Assembly: GCA_029203105.1 (NCBI GenBank) | Contig: CP119318.1 | Span: 634,501-698,500, forward strand | DNA from: Candidatus Kaistia colombiensis | Lineage (GTDB): Bacteria > Pseudomonadota > Alphaproteobacteria > Rhizobiales > Kaistiaceae | Direction of reading: 5' to 3' | DNA: 64,000 nt | Part shown: piece by piece, positions 9,202 through 18,312 of the stretch | Numbering within the stretch: the first letter of the stretch is position 1 | Layout of the letters: each line of letters opens with the position of its first letter | The notes under the pieces: model-generated | The model's database searches: none | What the model was told of the DNA's origin: nothing | The model's input: the letters and a program-made list of their open reading frames with translations, nothing else | Translations under genes and position numbers: made by a program

Positions 9202-10506
9202 TCAGAGGATGTAGCGCGACAGGTCGATGTTGCGCGACAGGTCGCCGATATGCGCCTCGATATAGGCAGCGTCGATCGTCACCGTATCGCCGGAGCGATC
9301 GGGGGCGGCGAAGCTGATGTCGTCGAGGATCCGCTCCATCACCGTCTGCAGCCGGCGCGCGCCGATGTTCTCGACCGAGCGTTGACCTCGACGGCGATGC
9401 GCGCGATCGCGTCGATCGCATCCTCGGCGATGACGAGCGTGACGCCCTCCGTCTGCATCAGCGCGACATACTGCTTGATCAGGCTCGATTCCGGCTCCGT
9501 CAGGATCTGGCGGAAATCGGATTGGGTTAGCGCCTGCAGCTCGACGCGGATCGGCAGGCGGCCCTGCAATTCGGGCAGCAGGTCCGACGGCTTGGCGATG
9601 TGGAAGGCGCCCGAGGCGATGAAGAGGATGTGATCCGTCTTCACCGGGCCGTATTTGGTGGCGACCGTAGTGCCTTCGATCAGGGGCAGCAGATCGCGCT
9701 GCACGCCTTCGCGGGAGACATCGCCGGAGCGGCCTTCGCGAGCGCAGATCTTGTCGATCTCATCCAGGAAGACGATGCCGTCATTTTCGACGACGCTGAT
9801 CGCCTCGGCCGTCAGCTGGTCGTCGTCGAGCAGCTTGTCGGATTCCTCGTCGATCAGCACCTTGTAGCTGTCCTTGACCGTGACGCGGCGCGTCTTGGTC
9901 TTGCCGCCAAACGCCTTGCCGAGCATGTCGCCGATGTTCATCACGCCGATCGAAGCGCCCGGCATGCCGGGAACGTCGAACTGCGGCATGCCGCCGGACT
10001 GGTCGCGGACCTGGATCTCGATTTCCTTGTCGTCGAGCTCGTTGGCGCGCAGCTTCTTGCGGAAGGTCTCGCGCGTGGCGGGGCTGGCGGCATTCGCCGA
10101 CCAGCGCGTTCAGCACGCGCTCCTCGGCCGAGAGATGCGCCTTGGCCTCGACATCCTTGCGCTTCTTTTCGCGCGTCAGGCCGATGCCGATCTCGACCAG
10201 GTCGCGCACGATCTGCTCGACGTCGCGGCCGACATAGCCAACCTCGGTGAACTTGGTGGCCTCGACCTTGAGAAAGGGCGCGCCGGCGAGCTTGGCGAGA
10301 CGACGGGAGATCTCCGTCTTGCCGACGCCGGTCGGGCCAATCATGAGGATGTTCTTCGGCAGCACCTCTTCGCGCATCGTGCCTTCCAGCTGCTGGCGGC
10401 GCCAGCGGTTGCGGAGCGCGATGGCGACGGCGCGCTTGGCGTCGTTCTGGCCGATGATGTAGCGGTCGAGTTCGGAGACGATCTCGCGGGGAGAGAAATT
10501 GGTCAT
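9202..10506 (-). CDS. hslU: HslU ATPase of the HslUV protease (frameshifted)
   Basis: HslU is the AAA+ unfoldase that feeds substrates to the HslV peptidase. It begins MTNFSPREIVSELDRYIIGQ and has the Walker A loop MIGPTGVGKTE, the GYVGRDVEQIVRDL pore-loop segment, Walker B FLDEIDKI and sensor motifs, and ends RNIDLSRYIL at 9202. The frame changes in the I domain near 10090 and again near 9380. Length would be about 435 residues, normal for HslU. It lies 9 bases after hslV, forming the usual hslVU operon. Confidence 0.92.
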
Positions 10507-10515
10507 GGAGTTTCC

Positions 10516-11082
10516 CTAGGCCGCGTCGAGCTGCTCGAGCGTGACACTGGTGTTGGTATAGACGCAGATGTCGGCAGCGATCGCCATCGCCTTGCGGGCG
10601 ATCTGTTCGGCGGTCAAATCGCTGTCCATCAGGGCGCGGGCGGCGGCGAGCGCATAATTGCCGCCCGAACCGATGCCCATCACGCCGCCTTCCGGCTCCA
10701 GCACGTCGCCATTGCCGGTCAGCACCAGGCTGGTGGAACTGTCGGCGACGAGCATCATCGCCTCGAGATGGCGCAGATAGCGGTCGGTGCGCCAGTCCTT
10801 GGCGAGCTCGACGCAGGCGCGGGTAAGCTGTCCGGGATATTGCTCGAGCTTGGCCTCGAGCCGCTCGAACAGGGTGAAGGCGTCGGCCGTCGAGCCGGCG
10901 AAACCGGCGATGACGCCGCCCTTGCCGAGCGGGCGAACCTTGCGGGCGGTGTGCTTGATCACCGTCTGGCCGAGCGAGACCTGGCCGTCGCCGGCGATGA
11001 CCACCTTGTCGCCCTTGCGAACGGTAATGATCGTCGTCCCGTGCCAAGCCGCATAGGGGCTGTCATTCTGGGAATGTGTCAT
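10516..11082 (-). CDS. hslV: HslV peptidase subunit
   Basis: HslV is the threonine protease ring of the HslUV complex. The 188-residue product contains HGTTIITVRKGDKVVIAGDG; processing should expose the first Thr of TTIITV (Thr16) as the catalytic residue. Other family segments are GGVIAGFAGSTADAFTLFER and GIGSGGNYALAAARAL. The start at 11082 leaves a 15-residue propeptide. It diverges from hisB across 197 bp that should hold both promoters; I saw no convincing heat-shock promoter there. Confidence 0.95.
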   Translation of the reverse strand: MTHSQNDSPYAAWHGTTIITVRKGDKVVIAGDGQVSLGQTVIKHTARKVRPLGKGGVIAGFAGSTADAFTLFERLEAKLEQYPGQLTRACVELAKDWRTDRYLRHLEAMMLVADSSTSLVLTGNGDVLEPEGGVMGIGSGGNYALAAARALMDSDLTAEQIARKAMAIAADICVYTNTSVTLEQLDAA

Positions 11083-11279
11083 GATCTGCTTTCGTGGCGG
11101 ATCGCCTTGGTCCCATCAGGCCCCGCGGCGATCCCTGTTTGGCTAGAGCGTCATATGTAGGCGCGCGGCCCGACGATGCAAAGGCTTGCTCAACCTTATG
11201 GCGTTACAAGGAAACGCCTGATAAAAGCCGGCTGTCCTGAGCCAGTTGGACCGAGCTGGGACTAAGAAGGAAAGCAGAT

Positions 11280-11873
11280 ATGCGTAGCGCCACGATCGAG
11301 CGCAAGACGAAGGAAACCGAGATCGCGGTGACGCTGGATCTCGACGGCACCGGCCGCGCCGACATCGCCACAGGCGTCGGCTTCTTCGACCATATGCTCG
11401 ATCAGCTGGCCCGCCACGGCCTGATGGACCTGACCGTGCGCTGCAAGGGCGACCTGCATATCGACCAGCACCACACCGTCGAGGATGTCGGCATCGCCAT
11501 CGGCCAGGCGCTCAAGAGGGCGCTGGGCGAGATGCGCGGCATCACCCGCTATGCCGACACCCACCTCGCCATGGACGAGGCGCTGACGCGCTGTGCCATC
11601 GATGTTTCCGGCCGGCCCTATCTGGTCTGGAAGGTCGAGTTCACGCGCGACAAGGTCGGCGATTTCGATACCGAACTGTTCAAGGAATTCTTCCAGGCCT
11701 TCGCCCAGAAGGCCGGCATCACGCTGCACATCGAAAATCTCTATGGTGACAACAACCACCATATCGCCGAAACCTGCTTCAAGGCGGTGGCGCGCACGCT
11801 GCGGGTGGCCGCGTCGATCGATCCGCGCCAAGCCGATCGCGTGCCGTCGACCAAGGGCAAGCTGGGCGACTGA
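11280..11873 (+). CDS. hisB: Imidazoleglycerol-phosphate dehydratase
   Basis: HisB dehydrates imidazole glycerol phosphate to imidazole acetol phosphate in histidine synthesis. The 197-residue monofunctional form (no phosphatase domain) reads MRSATIERKTKETEIAV and has the metal-binding motifs GFFDHMLDQLARHG, DLHIDQHHTVEDVGI and YGDNNHHIAETCFKA. The ATG follows GAAGGAAAG. It opens the operon hisB-DUF2628-hisH-hisA-hisF-hisE-coaA, all on one strand with short gaps or overlaps. Confidence 0.97.
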   Translation: MRSATIERKTKETEIAVTLDLDGTGRADIATGVGFFDHMLDQLARHGLMDLTVRCKGDLHIDQHHTVEDVGIAIGQALKRALGEMRGITRYADTHLAMDEALTRCAIDVSGRPYLVWKVEFTRDKVGDFDTELFKEFFQAFAQKAGITLHIENLYGDNNHHIAETCFKAVARTLRVAASIDPRQADRVPSTKGKLGD

Positions 11874-11882
11874 GGGGGCGTC

Positions 11883-12374
11883 ATGACGACCTATACCGTG
11901 CACGCACCGCCCGTTTCCGCGACCGGCGGGATGCGCGAGGCTGAGCGCATGGTCTTCGTCAGGGACGGTTTCTGCTGGGCCGCCTTCGTCATCCCGGTGA
12001 TCTGGATGCTCTATCGCCGCCTGTGGATCGTGCTCTGCCTCTATGCCCTGTTCGCGGTCGCGATCGAGCTTGCCGGCCGCACCCTCGGCGCGCCGACGGC
12101 GACCGCGCTCGGCATTCTCGGCGCGCTCTATCTCGGCTTCGAGGGCAATACGCTCCGGCGCTGGTCGCTGGCGCGCCGCCGCTTCACCGAGCGTGGCCTT
12201 GCCGACGGCCGCTCGCTCGATGAGGCGGAGATCCGTTTCTTTCATCGTCCTGCTGGCGTAACGCCGGCCGGCGCTGACCCGGTTGCGGTTGGTGTCGCTG
12301 CTGGTCCTGCCACAAGACCCAGTTTCTCGGCCGATATCGTCGGCCTCTTTCCGACCCCGGGGACAACCCGATGA
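11883..12374 (+). CDS. DUF2628 membrane protein within the his operon
   Basis: A 163-residue protein with a charged N-terminus (MREAERMVFVRDGFCWAAF) and hydrophobic stretches at about residues 33-65 and 70-85, as in the DUF2628 family. DUF2628 genes between hisB and hisH are frequent in Rhizobiales, but the function is unknown and a role in histidine synthesis is not implied by the sequence. The stop overlaps the hisH start (ATGA), so expression should be coupled. Confidence 0.8.
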   Translation: MTTYTVHAPPVSATGGMREAERMVFVRDGFCWAAFVIPVIWMLYRRLWIVLCLYALFAVAIELAGRTLGAPTATALGILGALYLGFEGNTLRRWSLARRRFTERGLADGRSLDEAEIRFFHRPAGVTPAGADPVAVGVAAGPATRPSFSADIVGLFPTPGTTR

Positions 12375-13021
12375 CCATTGCGATCATTGACTACGGCGCC
12401 GGCAATCTCCGCTCGGCCACCAAGGCGCTGGAGCTTGCCGCTTCGCGCATCGGTTCGACGGCGCCGGTCGTCGTCACCGCCGACCCGGACGTTGTCGCCA
12501 AGGCCGATCACATCGTGCTGCCCGGCGACGGCGCCTTTGCCGATTGCCGCACCAATCTCGACAGCGTCGACGGCATGATCGATGCGATCAACGAGTCGAT
12601 CGACGCGCGCGGCCGGCCGTTCCTCGGCATCTGCGTCGGCATGCAGCTGCTGGCGACGCGCGGCATCGAGTATGGCGTCACCAGGGGGCTCGGCCGCATC
12701 AAGGGCGAGGTCCGGCGCATTGAGCCGAACGACCCGCACCTGAAGATCCCGCATATGGGCTGGAACACGCTGAACGCGTCCGGCTCGCATCCGCTGCTCG
12801 ATGGCATCGCGCTCGGCGACGATGGCTGGCACGCCTACTTTTTGCACGGCTATCAGTTGTTCGCCGAACAGGCCGGTGACGTCGTCGCGACCGCCGATTA
12901 CGGCGGCCCGGTCACGGCGATCGTCACCACCGGCAACATCGCCGGCACGCAGTTTCATCCCGAGAAGAGCCAGAAGCTCGGTCTCGCCCTTCTCGCCAAC
13001 TTCCTGAAGTGGAAGCCCTGA
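12371..13021 (+). CDS. hisH: Imidazole glycerol phosphate synthase, glutaminase subunit
   Basis: HisH supplies ammonia from glutamine to HisF. The 216-residue class I amidotransferase has IIDYGAGNLRSATKAL at its start, the nucleophile loop FLGICVGMQLL (Cys) and the His/Glu pair in GTQFHPEKSQKLG. ATGA overlap with the DUF2628 gene and TGATG overlap with hisA. Confidence 0.97.
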   Translation: MTIAIIDYGAGNLRSATKALELAASRIGSTAPVVVTADPDVVAKADHIVLPGDGAFADCRTNLDSVDGMIDAINESIDARGRPFLGICVGMQLLATRGIEYGVTRGLGRIKGEVRRIEPNDPHLKIPHMGWNTLNASGSHPLLDGIALGDDGWHAYFLHGYQLFAEQAGDVVATADYGGPVTAIVTTGNIAGTQFHPEKSQKLGLALLANFLKWKP

Positions 13022-13761
13022 TGATCCTCTTCCCCGCCATCGATTTGAAGGACGGCGCCTGCGTCCGCCTGAAGCTCGGCGACATGGAGCAGGCGACGGT
13101 GTTCAACACCGACCCCGCCGCCCAGGCGCGCGAATTCGAGACCCAGGGCTTTGAATATCTGCATGTCGTCGACCTGAACGGCGCCTTTGCCGGCCAGCCG
13201 GTCAATGGCGCGGCGGTCGAGGCGATCCTCGAGGCCGTCGAGATGCCCGTCCAGCTCGGCGGCGGCATCCGCGACCGCGCCGGCGTCGAAGCCTGGCTCG
13301 ACAAGGGCATCGCCCGCGTCATCCTCGGCACCATCGCGGTGCGCGATCCGGATCTGGTGCGCGAGGCCTGCCGGGCCTATTCCGGTCAGGTCGCCGTCGG
13401 CATCGACGCGCGCGGCGGCAAGGTCGCGGTCGAGGGCTGGGCCGAGACGTCCGAGCTGACCACCATCGAACTGGCGCGCCGGTTCGAGGATGCCGGCGTC
13501 GCGGCCATCGTCTTCACCGATATCGACCGCGACGGCGTGCTGAAGGGCCTCAATGTTGAATCGACGCTGGCACTCGCCCGTGCCGTCCAGATCCCGGTGA
13601 TCGCCTCCGGCGGCCTCGCCTCGATCGACGACGTGAAGCGGCTGCTCGAGCCGGATTGTGCGATCCTCGAAGGCGCGATCTCCGGCCGTGCGCTCTATGA
13701 TGGCCGGCTCGATCCGAAAGAGGCGCTGAAGCTGATCCGCGAAGCGCGGGAGACCGCCTGA
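13021..13761 (+). CDS. hisA: Phosphoribosylformimino-AICAR-P isomerase
   Basis: HisA isomerises ProFAR to PRFAR, the substrate of HisHF. ATG at 13021 shares a base with the hisH stop. The 246-residue (beta/alpha)8 protein has the half-barrel motifs FPAIDLKDGACVRLKLGDM, VQLGGGIRDRAGVEAWLDKG, VFTDIDRDGVLKG and VIASGGLASIDDVKRL, with the two catalytic Asp positions present. It overlaps hisF by one base. Confidence 0.97.
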   Translation: MILFPAIDLKDGACVRLKLGDMEQATVFNTDPAAQAREFETQGFEYLHVVDLNGAFAGQPVNGAAVEAILEAVEMPVQLGGGIRDRAGVEAWLDKGIARVILGTIAVRDPDLVREACRAYSGQVAVGIDARGGKVAVEGWAETSELTTIELARRFEDAGVAAIVFTDIDRDGVLKGLNVESTLALARAVQIPVIASGGLASIDDVKRLLEPDCAILEGAISGRALYDGRLDPKEALKLIREARETA

Positions 13762-14549
13762 TGCTCAAGACCCGCATCATTCCCTGCCTGGACGTGCATG
13801 ACGGCCGCGTCGTCAAGGGCGTGCAGTTCGTCGACCTGATCGACGCCGGTGATCCCGTCGAGGCGGCCAAGGCCTATGACGCGGCCGGCGCGGACGAGCT
13901 CTGCTTCCTCGACATCACCGCGACGCATGAAAACCGCGGCACCATCTTGGATGTCGTGGCGCGCACGGCCGAGGCCTGCTTCATGCCGGTGACCGTCGGC
14001 GGCGGCGTTCGCGCGGTGGAAGACATCCGCGCCCTGATGCTGGCCGGCGCGGACAAGGTGGCGATCAACTCGGCCGCCGTGACGGACCGCATGATCGTCG
14101 CCCGCGCTGCGGAAAAGTTCGGTGCGCAGGCGATCGTCGTGGCGATCGACGCCAAGCAGACCAAGCGGCGCGGCATGAGCGGCGATCATCACGACCGCTG
14201 GGAGATCTTCACTCATGGCGGCCGCAAGGCGACCGGCATCGATGCGATCGAATATGCGATCGAGGTCGCGGCGCTGGGCGCGGGCGAGATCCTGCTGACC
14301 TCGATGGACCGCGATGGCACGCGCGACGGTTTCGACCTCGCGCTCACGCGCGCGATCGCTGATGCGGTGCCGATCCCGGTGATCGCGTCGGGCGGCGTCG
14401 GCGCGCTGGATCATTTCGTCGACGGCGTCGTCGAAGGCCATGCCAGCGCGGTGCTGGCGGCTTCGGTGTTCCATTTCGGCCAGTTCACCATCGGCGAGGT
14501 CAAGGCGCACATGGCGGCGGCCGGCATCCCGGTCCGGCTCGACGGCTGA
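13761..14549 (+). CDS. hisF: Imidazole glycerol phosphate synthase, cyclase subunit
   Basis: HisF closes the imidazole ring, using ammonia channelled from HisH, and releases AICAR. The 262-residue barrel reads MLKTRIIPCLDVHDGRVVKG, FLDITATHENRG, MPVTVGGGVRAVEDIRALML and LLTSMDRDGTRDGFDL, with the catalytic Asp residues in CLDV and SMDRDG. It is followed 12 bases later by hisE. Confidence 0.97.
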   Translation: MLKTRIIPCLDVHDGRVVKGVQFVDLIDAGDPVEAAKAYDAAGADELCFLDITATHENRGTILDVVARTAEACFMPVTVGGGVRAVEDIRALMLAGADKVAINSAAVTDRMIVARAAEKFGAQAIVVAIDAKQTKRRGMSGDHHDRWEIFTHGGRKATGIDAIEYAIEVAALGAGEILLTSMDRDGTRDGFDLALTRAIADAVPIPVIASGGVGALDHFVDGVVEGHASAVLAASVFHFGQFTIGEVKAHMAAAGIPVRLDG

Positions 14550-14561
14550 GGAGGAGAGGGC

Positions 14562-14885
14562 ATGTCAAGCTTCACGCTCACCGACCTTGCCGCCATCATC
14601 AAAAACCGCGCCCATTCCGGCGATCCCGGCTCCTACACCGCCAAACTGGTGGCCAAGGGGCCGTCGCGCTGCGCCAAGAAGTTCGGCGAGGAGGCAGTCG
14701 AGGCCGTCATCGCCGCGACCGAGCGCAACGCGGCCGAGCTGACGGCGGAGGCGGCCGACGTGCTCTATCACCTGCTGGTCATGCTCGAGGCGGCCGAAGT
14801 GCCGCTCGACGCGGTGATGGACGAGCTCGAGGGCCGCACCCGGCAGACCGGGCTGCAGGAAAAGGCGTCGCGGCCGGCGGAGTAG
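14562..14885 (+). CDS. hisE: Phosphoribosyl-ATP diphosphatase
   Basis: HisE removes pyrophosphate from phosphoribosyl-ATP, the second step of histidine synthesis. The 107-residue all-alpha protein has SYTAKLVAKGPSRCAKKFGE, EEAVEAVIAATE and EAADVLYHLLVMLEA, the MazG-like metal-binding helices. It is a stand-alone HisE, not fused to HisI. A GGAGGAGAGGG ribosome site precedes the ATG. Confidence 0.95.
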   Translation: MSSFTLTDLAAIIKNRAHSGDPGSYTAKLVAKGPSRCAKKFGEEAVEAVIAATERNAAELTAEAADVLYHLLVMLEAAEVPLDAVMDELEGRTRQTGLQEKASRPAE

Positions 14886-14907
14886 CTCGCGGTCGGGGAG
14901 AACGAAC

Positions 14908-15861
14908 ATGGACAAGTCCGCGCGGATCGAGCACGCACCGCATCGTACCTTCGGCCGTCAGGAATGGGCGAGCCTTCGGGCCGACATGCCGCTGACGCTG
15001 ACCGAGGAAGATCTTTCCCGCCTGCGCAGCCTGAACGACCCGATCTCGATCGACGAGGTCGTGACGATCTATCTGCCGCTGTCGCGCCTGCTCAGCCTCT
15101 ATGTCGCCGCGACGCAGGGGCTCTACAATGCGACCCAAACCTTCCTCGGCGCCAATGAGGGCAAGACGCCCTTCATCATCGGCATCGGCGGCTCCGTCGC
15201 CGTCGGCAAGTCGACGACTGCGCGGGTTCTGAAGGCGCTGCTGGCGCGCTGGACCAATACGCCGAAGGTCGACCTGATCACGACGGATGGCTTCCTCTAT
15301 CCGAACGCCGTGCTCGAGCGCGAAGGGCTGATGGAGCGCAAGGGCTTTCCGGAAAGCTACGACCTGCCGGCGCTGTTGTCCTTCCTGTCCGACATCAAGG
15401 CGGGGCTCGGCAGTGTTTCCGCGCCGCTCTATTCGCATCTCGTCTACGACATCGTGCCGAGCGAACGGGTGACCATCGACCGTCCGGACATCCTGATCGT
15501 CGAGGGCATCAATGTGCTGCAGGCGCCGCGCCTGCCGCGCGACGGCACCGCGGTGCCCTTCGTCTCCGACTTCTTCGATTTCTCGATCTATATCGACGCC
15601 GAGGAGGCCGACATCCGGCGCTGGTATGTCGAGCGCTTCCAGCGGCTGCGCGAAACCGCGTTCCAGGATCCGAACTCCTATTTCCACCGCTATGCGATGG
15701 TGTCGGATGCCGAGGCGCTGGCGATCGCCGACCGGCTCTGGTCGCGCATCAACCGCGTCAACCTCTACGAGAATATCCTGCCGACCCGGCCGCGCGCGGA
15801 TCTGATCTTGTCCAAGGGGGAAAGTCACCTGATCGAGCGTGTCGCATTGCGCCGTCTTTGA
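14908..15861 (+). CDS. coaA: Pantothenate kinase, type I
   Basis: CoaA phosphorylates pantothenate, the first committed and usually feedback-controlled step of CoA synthesis. The 317-residue protein contains FIIGIGGSVAVGKSTTARVL (P-loop), VDLITTDGFLYPNAVLEREG, RKGFPESYDLPALLSFL and DILIVEGINVLQ, all typical of type I (E. coli-like) kinases. It follows hisE by 22 bases, an arrangement common in Rhizobiales. Confidence 0.96.
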   Translation: MDKSARIEHAPHRTFGRQEWASLRADMPLTLTEEDLSRLRSLNDPISIDEVVTIYLPLSRLLSLYVAATQGLYNATQTFLGANEGKTPFIIGIGGSVAVGKSTTARVLKALLARWTNTPKVDLITTDGFLYPNAVLEREGLMERKGFPESYDLPALLSFLSDIKAGLGSVSAPLYSHLVYDIVPSERVTIDRPDILIVEGINVLQAPRLPRDGTAVPFVSDFFDFSIYIDAEEADIRRWYVERFQRLRETAFQDPNSYFHRYAMVSDAEALAIADRLWSRINRVNLYENILPTRPRADLILSKGESHLIERVALRRL

Positions 15862-15983
15862 GGCGCAGCCTGGGTTTTCCTCCACCTGGATTGCCACTCG
15901 TTCGCAGTTGCGAAGATAGCCGTTGAAGCCTCCTCCGGGCGATGTTAAGGCGCCGGCACCGCTGGAAATTGCCGAGGACGATC

Positions 15984-16883
15984 ATGCCGAAATGGAACGA
16001 CAGGATAACGCTTGTCGCGCTGAGTTCGATCGTCATCGCGCTGGTCGTGATGGGGCTGAAATATGCCGCCTATCTGCAGACCGGCAGCGTCGCGCTCTAT
16101 TCCGATGCGCTCGAGAGCATCGTCAACCTCGCGACCGCGGTCGCGGCGTTCTGGGCGATCCGTCTGAGCCACAAGCCGGCCGATAGCGACCACCAGTTTG
16201 GCCACCACAAGGCGGAGTACTTCTCCGCCGTGCTGGAGGGCGTGCTGATCGTCGTCGCGGCGCTCCTCATCCTGCGCGAGGCGTGGATAAGCTACGAGGA
16301 GAAACGCGCGCTCGAGAATGCCGGCGTCGGCTTGACGATCAACCTGATCGCAACGGCGATCAACGGCGCCTGGGCCCTGTATCTGTTCCGCTTCGGCCGC
16401 CGCCGCCGCTCGCCCGCCTTCATCGCCGAGGCCTGGCACCTGACCAGCGATGTCATCAGCTCGGTCGGCGTCTTCTTTGGCCTCGTGCTCGTCGCGCTGA
16501 CCGGCTGGGTCGTGCTCGATCCGCTCCTCGCGGTCATCGTCGCCGTCAACATCCTGTGGTCCGGCTGGCGCGTTATCCGCGATTCGGTTGGCGGATTGAT
16601 GGACCATGCCGTCTCCGGCGAGGTGGAGAGCGAGATCCGCTCTATCATCTCGACCGAGGCGACCGGCGCGATCGAGGTGCATGATTTGCGCACCCGCAAC
16701 GCCGGCCGCGCGATCTTCATCGAGTTTCATCTCGTGGTGCCGGGATCGATGACGGTCGCCGCTGGCCACGTCATCTGCGACCGTATCGAGGCGGCGCTGC
16801 ACAAGGCAGTCGAGGGATCGGAAGTCCTGATCCATGTCGAGCCGGAAGCCGAGGCGCTGCATCATGGCGTGATCGTGCTGTAG
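15984..16883 (+). CDS. Cation diffusion facilitator family transporter
   Basis: A proton-coupled divalent metal (Zn, Mn, Fe or Co) exporter of the inner membrane. I chose ATG at 15984 (MPKWNDRITLVALSSIVIAL), which places the first membrane helix near the start; an in-frame ATG at 15942 is possible. Helix II has SVALYSDALESIVNLATAV, followed by the loop HKPADSDHQFGHHKAEY, and helix V has AEAWHLTSDVISSVGVF (HxxxD metal site). A cytosolic C-terminal domain ends the 299-residue protein. Metal specificity cannot be read from the sequence. Confidence 0.92.
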   Translation: MPKWNDRITLVALSSIVIALVVMGLKYAAYLQTGSVALYSDALESIVNLATAVAAFWAIRLSHKPADSDHQFGHHKAEYFSAVLEGVLIVVAALLILREAWISYEEKRALENAGVGLTINLIATAINGAWALYLFRFGRRRRSPAFIAEAWHLTSDVISSVGVFFGLVLVALTGWVVLDPLLAVIVAVNILWSGWRVIRDSVGGLMDHAVSGEVESEIRSIISTEATGAIEVHDLRTRNAGRAIFIEFHLVVPGSMTVAAGHVICDRIEAALHKAVEGSEVLIHVEPEAEALHHGVIVL

Positions 16884-16937
16884 CGGCGGGATCGCGCGTT
16901 CCGGGCAGGCGGTTCCGGACCGAGGGCAGGCGCGGAA

Positions 16938-16966
16938 CTTGATTTTCTGTCCCAAACTCATGATAT
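16938..16966 (+). promoter_or_regulatory. Candidate heat-shock (RpoH) promoter of grpE
   Basis: CTTGATT at 16938-16944 and CATGATAT at 16959-16966 are 14 bases apart and resemble the alphaproteobacterial RpoH pattern (CTTG element, then a C..AT.T element). It lies about 40 bases before the grpE start, which fits a short leader. The -10 match is imperfect. Confidence 0.4.
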
Positions 16967-17005
16967 CCGGCCTAACCTTTGGTTCTGATCAAAAGAGAGT
17001 TCGCC

Positions 17006-17611
17006 ATGTCTGACGATACCCAGCCCGTCTCCCCCACCGAAGCAGCCGCCGACGCGGCCGCGACGGCCGCCGAGGGCGACGTCGCGGCGGCTCGCATCGC
17101 GGCGCTGGAAGCTGAGGCGGTGGAGTTGAAGGATCGTGTCCTGCGCACGATCGCCGAGATGGAAAACCTGCGTCGCCGGACCGAGCGCGAAGTCGCGGAT
17201 GCGCGCCAGTATGCGATCGCCGCCTTCGCGCGCGACATGCTGACGGCCGGCGACAATCTCGCCCGCGCCATCGACGCGGTGCCGGAAGAGGCCCGCAGCG
17301 GCAATGAGGCGCTGACCGCGTTGATCGACGGCGTCGAGATGACCGAGCGTGATCTCGTCAATTCGCTGGAGCGGCACGGCGTCCGCAAGCTCGATCCGCT
17401 CGGCCAGAAGTTCGACCCGCACATGCACCAGGCGGTGTTCGAGATCCCGACCGCCGAGCAGCCGGCCGGCACCGTCATGCAGGTGATGCAGTCCGGCTAT
17501 GTGATCGGCGACCGCGTCCTGCGCCCGGCCATGGTCGGCGTCGCCAAGGGCGCGCCGAAGCCCCGGGAAGCGAAGACCGAAGCTGGCGATTCCTCGCCCA
17601 ACTCCTTCTGA
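17006..17611 (+). CDS. grpE: GrpE nucleotide exchange factor
   Basis: GrpE releases ADP from DnaK. The 201-residue protein starts MSDDTQPVSPTEAAADAAAT at 17006 after an AAGAGAG ribosome site. It has an acidic, alanine-rich head, the long coiled-coil helix VLRTIAEMENLRRRTEREV and the C-terminal beta-domain with FDPHMHQAVFEIP and VIGDRVLRPAMVGVAKG. In many Rhizobiales grpE follows hrcA; here hrcA is 19 kb away and dnaKJ 28 kb away. Confidence 0.96.
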   Translation: MSDDTQPVSPTEAAADAAATAAEGDVAAARIAALEAEAVELKDRVLRTIAEMENLRRRTEREVADARQYAIAAFARDMLTAGDNLARAIDAVPEEARSGNEALTALIDGVEMTERDLVNSLERHGVRKLDPLGQKFDPHMHQAVFEIPTAEQPAGTVMQVMQSGYVIGDRVLRPAMVGVAKGAPKPREAKTEAGDSSPNSF

Positions 17612-17624
17612 GGCGGACGAGGCT

Positions 17625-18263
17625 GTGGATGCTGCACTGCTCTACAGCCTCAACCTCATCGGCGTCTTCGTCTTTGCCCTGACCGGAGCGCTCGCCGCCT
17701 CGCGCAAGCAACTCGACATCGTCGGCTTCGCCTTTCTGGCGTCGATCACCGGAGTCGGCGGCGGCACGCTGCGGGACGTCATTCTCGGGGCGACGCCGGT
17801 GTTCTGGATTACCCAGCCCGCTCCGCTTGTGCTCTGCGTCGCCACGGCGGCCGTCGTCTACTTCCTCGCCCCCTTCGTCGAATATCGCTACCGGCTGCTG
17901 CTCTGGGCCGATGCGGTTGGCATTTCAGGCTATTGCGTCATGGGCGCGTCGCGGGCGCTCGATGCTGGCGCCAGCCCGTTCAGCGCGGTCGTCATGGGTG
18001 TCGTCACGGCGACGTTCGGCGGCATCATCCGCGACATTGTCGCCGGAGAACCATCGGTGATCCTGCGCAAGGAAATCTATGTGACGGCGACCGTGGCCGG
18101 GGCGACCCTGTTCGTGCTCGCCATCCTGTTCGGGGCGCCCTTCTGGCCGGCCGCCCTGCTGGGCGCGATCTCGGCCTTCATCGTTCGGGCGGGCGCGCTC
18201 GCCTTCGGCTGGACGCTGCCGATCTATCGCTCGCGGCCGGGCCGCGCCTTTCCGCCGCGGTAG
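17625..18263 (+). CDS. TRIC-type cation channel family protein (former UPF0126)
   Basis: A 212-residue integral membrane protein with about seven hydrophobic segments. It has two repeats of the family signature, SITGVGGGTLRDVILG and TATFGGIIRDIVAGEPSVIL, which correspond to the glycine-rich kinks of bacterial TRIC channels (potassium-permeable trimers). GTG at 17625 follows the grpE stop by 13 bases, so co-transcription with grpE is likely. The physiological role here is unknown. Confidence 0.88.
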   Translation: MDAALLYSLNLIGVFVFALTGALAASRKQLDIVGFAFLASITGVGGGTLRDVILGATPVFWITQPAPLVLCVATAAVVYFLAPFVEYRYRLLLWADAVGISGYCVMGASRALDAGASPFSAVVMGVVTATFGGIIRDIVAGEPSVILRKEIYVTATVAGATLFVLAILFGAPFWPAALLGAISAFIVRAGALAFGWTLPIYRSRPGRAFPPR

Positions 18264-18312
18264 GGCGCTTGCAAGCGATGCCGGGTGGCGAACTGCCGCG
18301 GAATGTCGGTTC

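Noticed and set aside
11083..11279. RpoH promoter for hslVU
   Set aside because: CTTG and AT-rich elements occur but not with acceptable spacing and sequence together.
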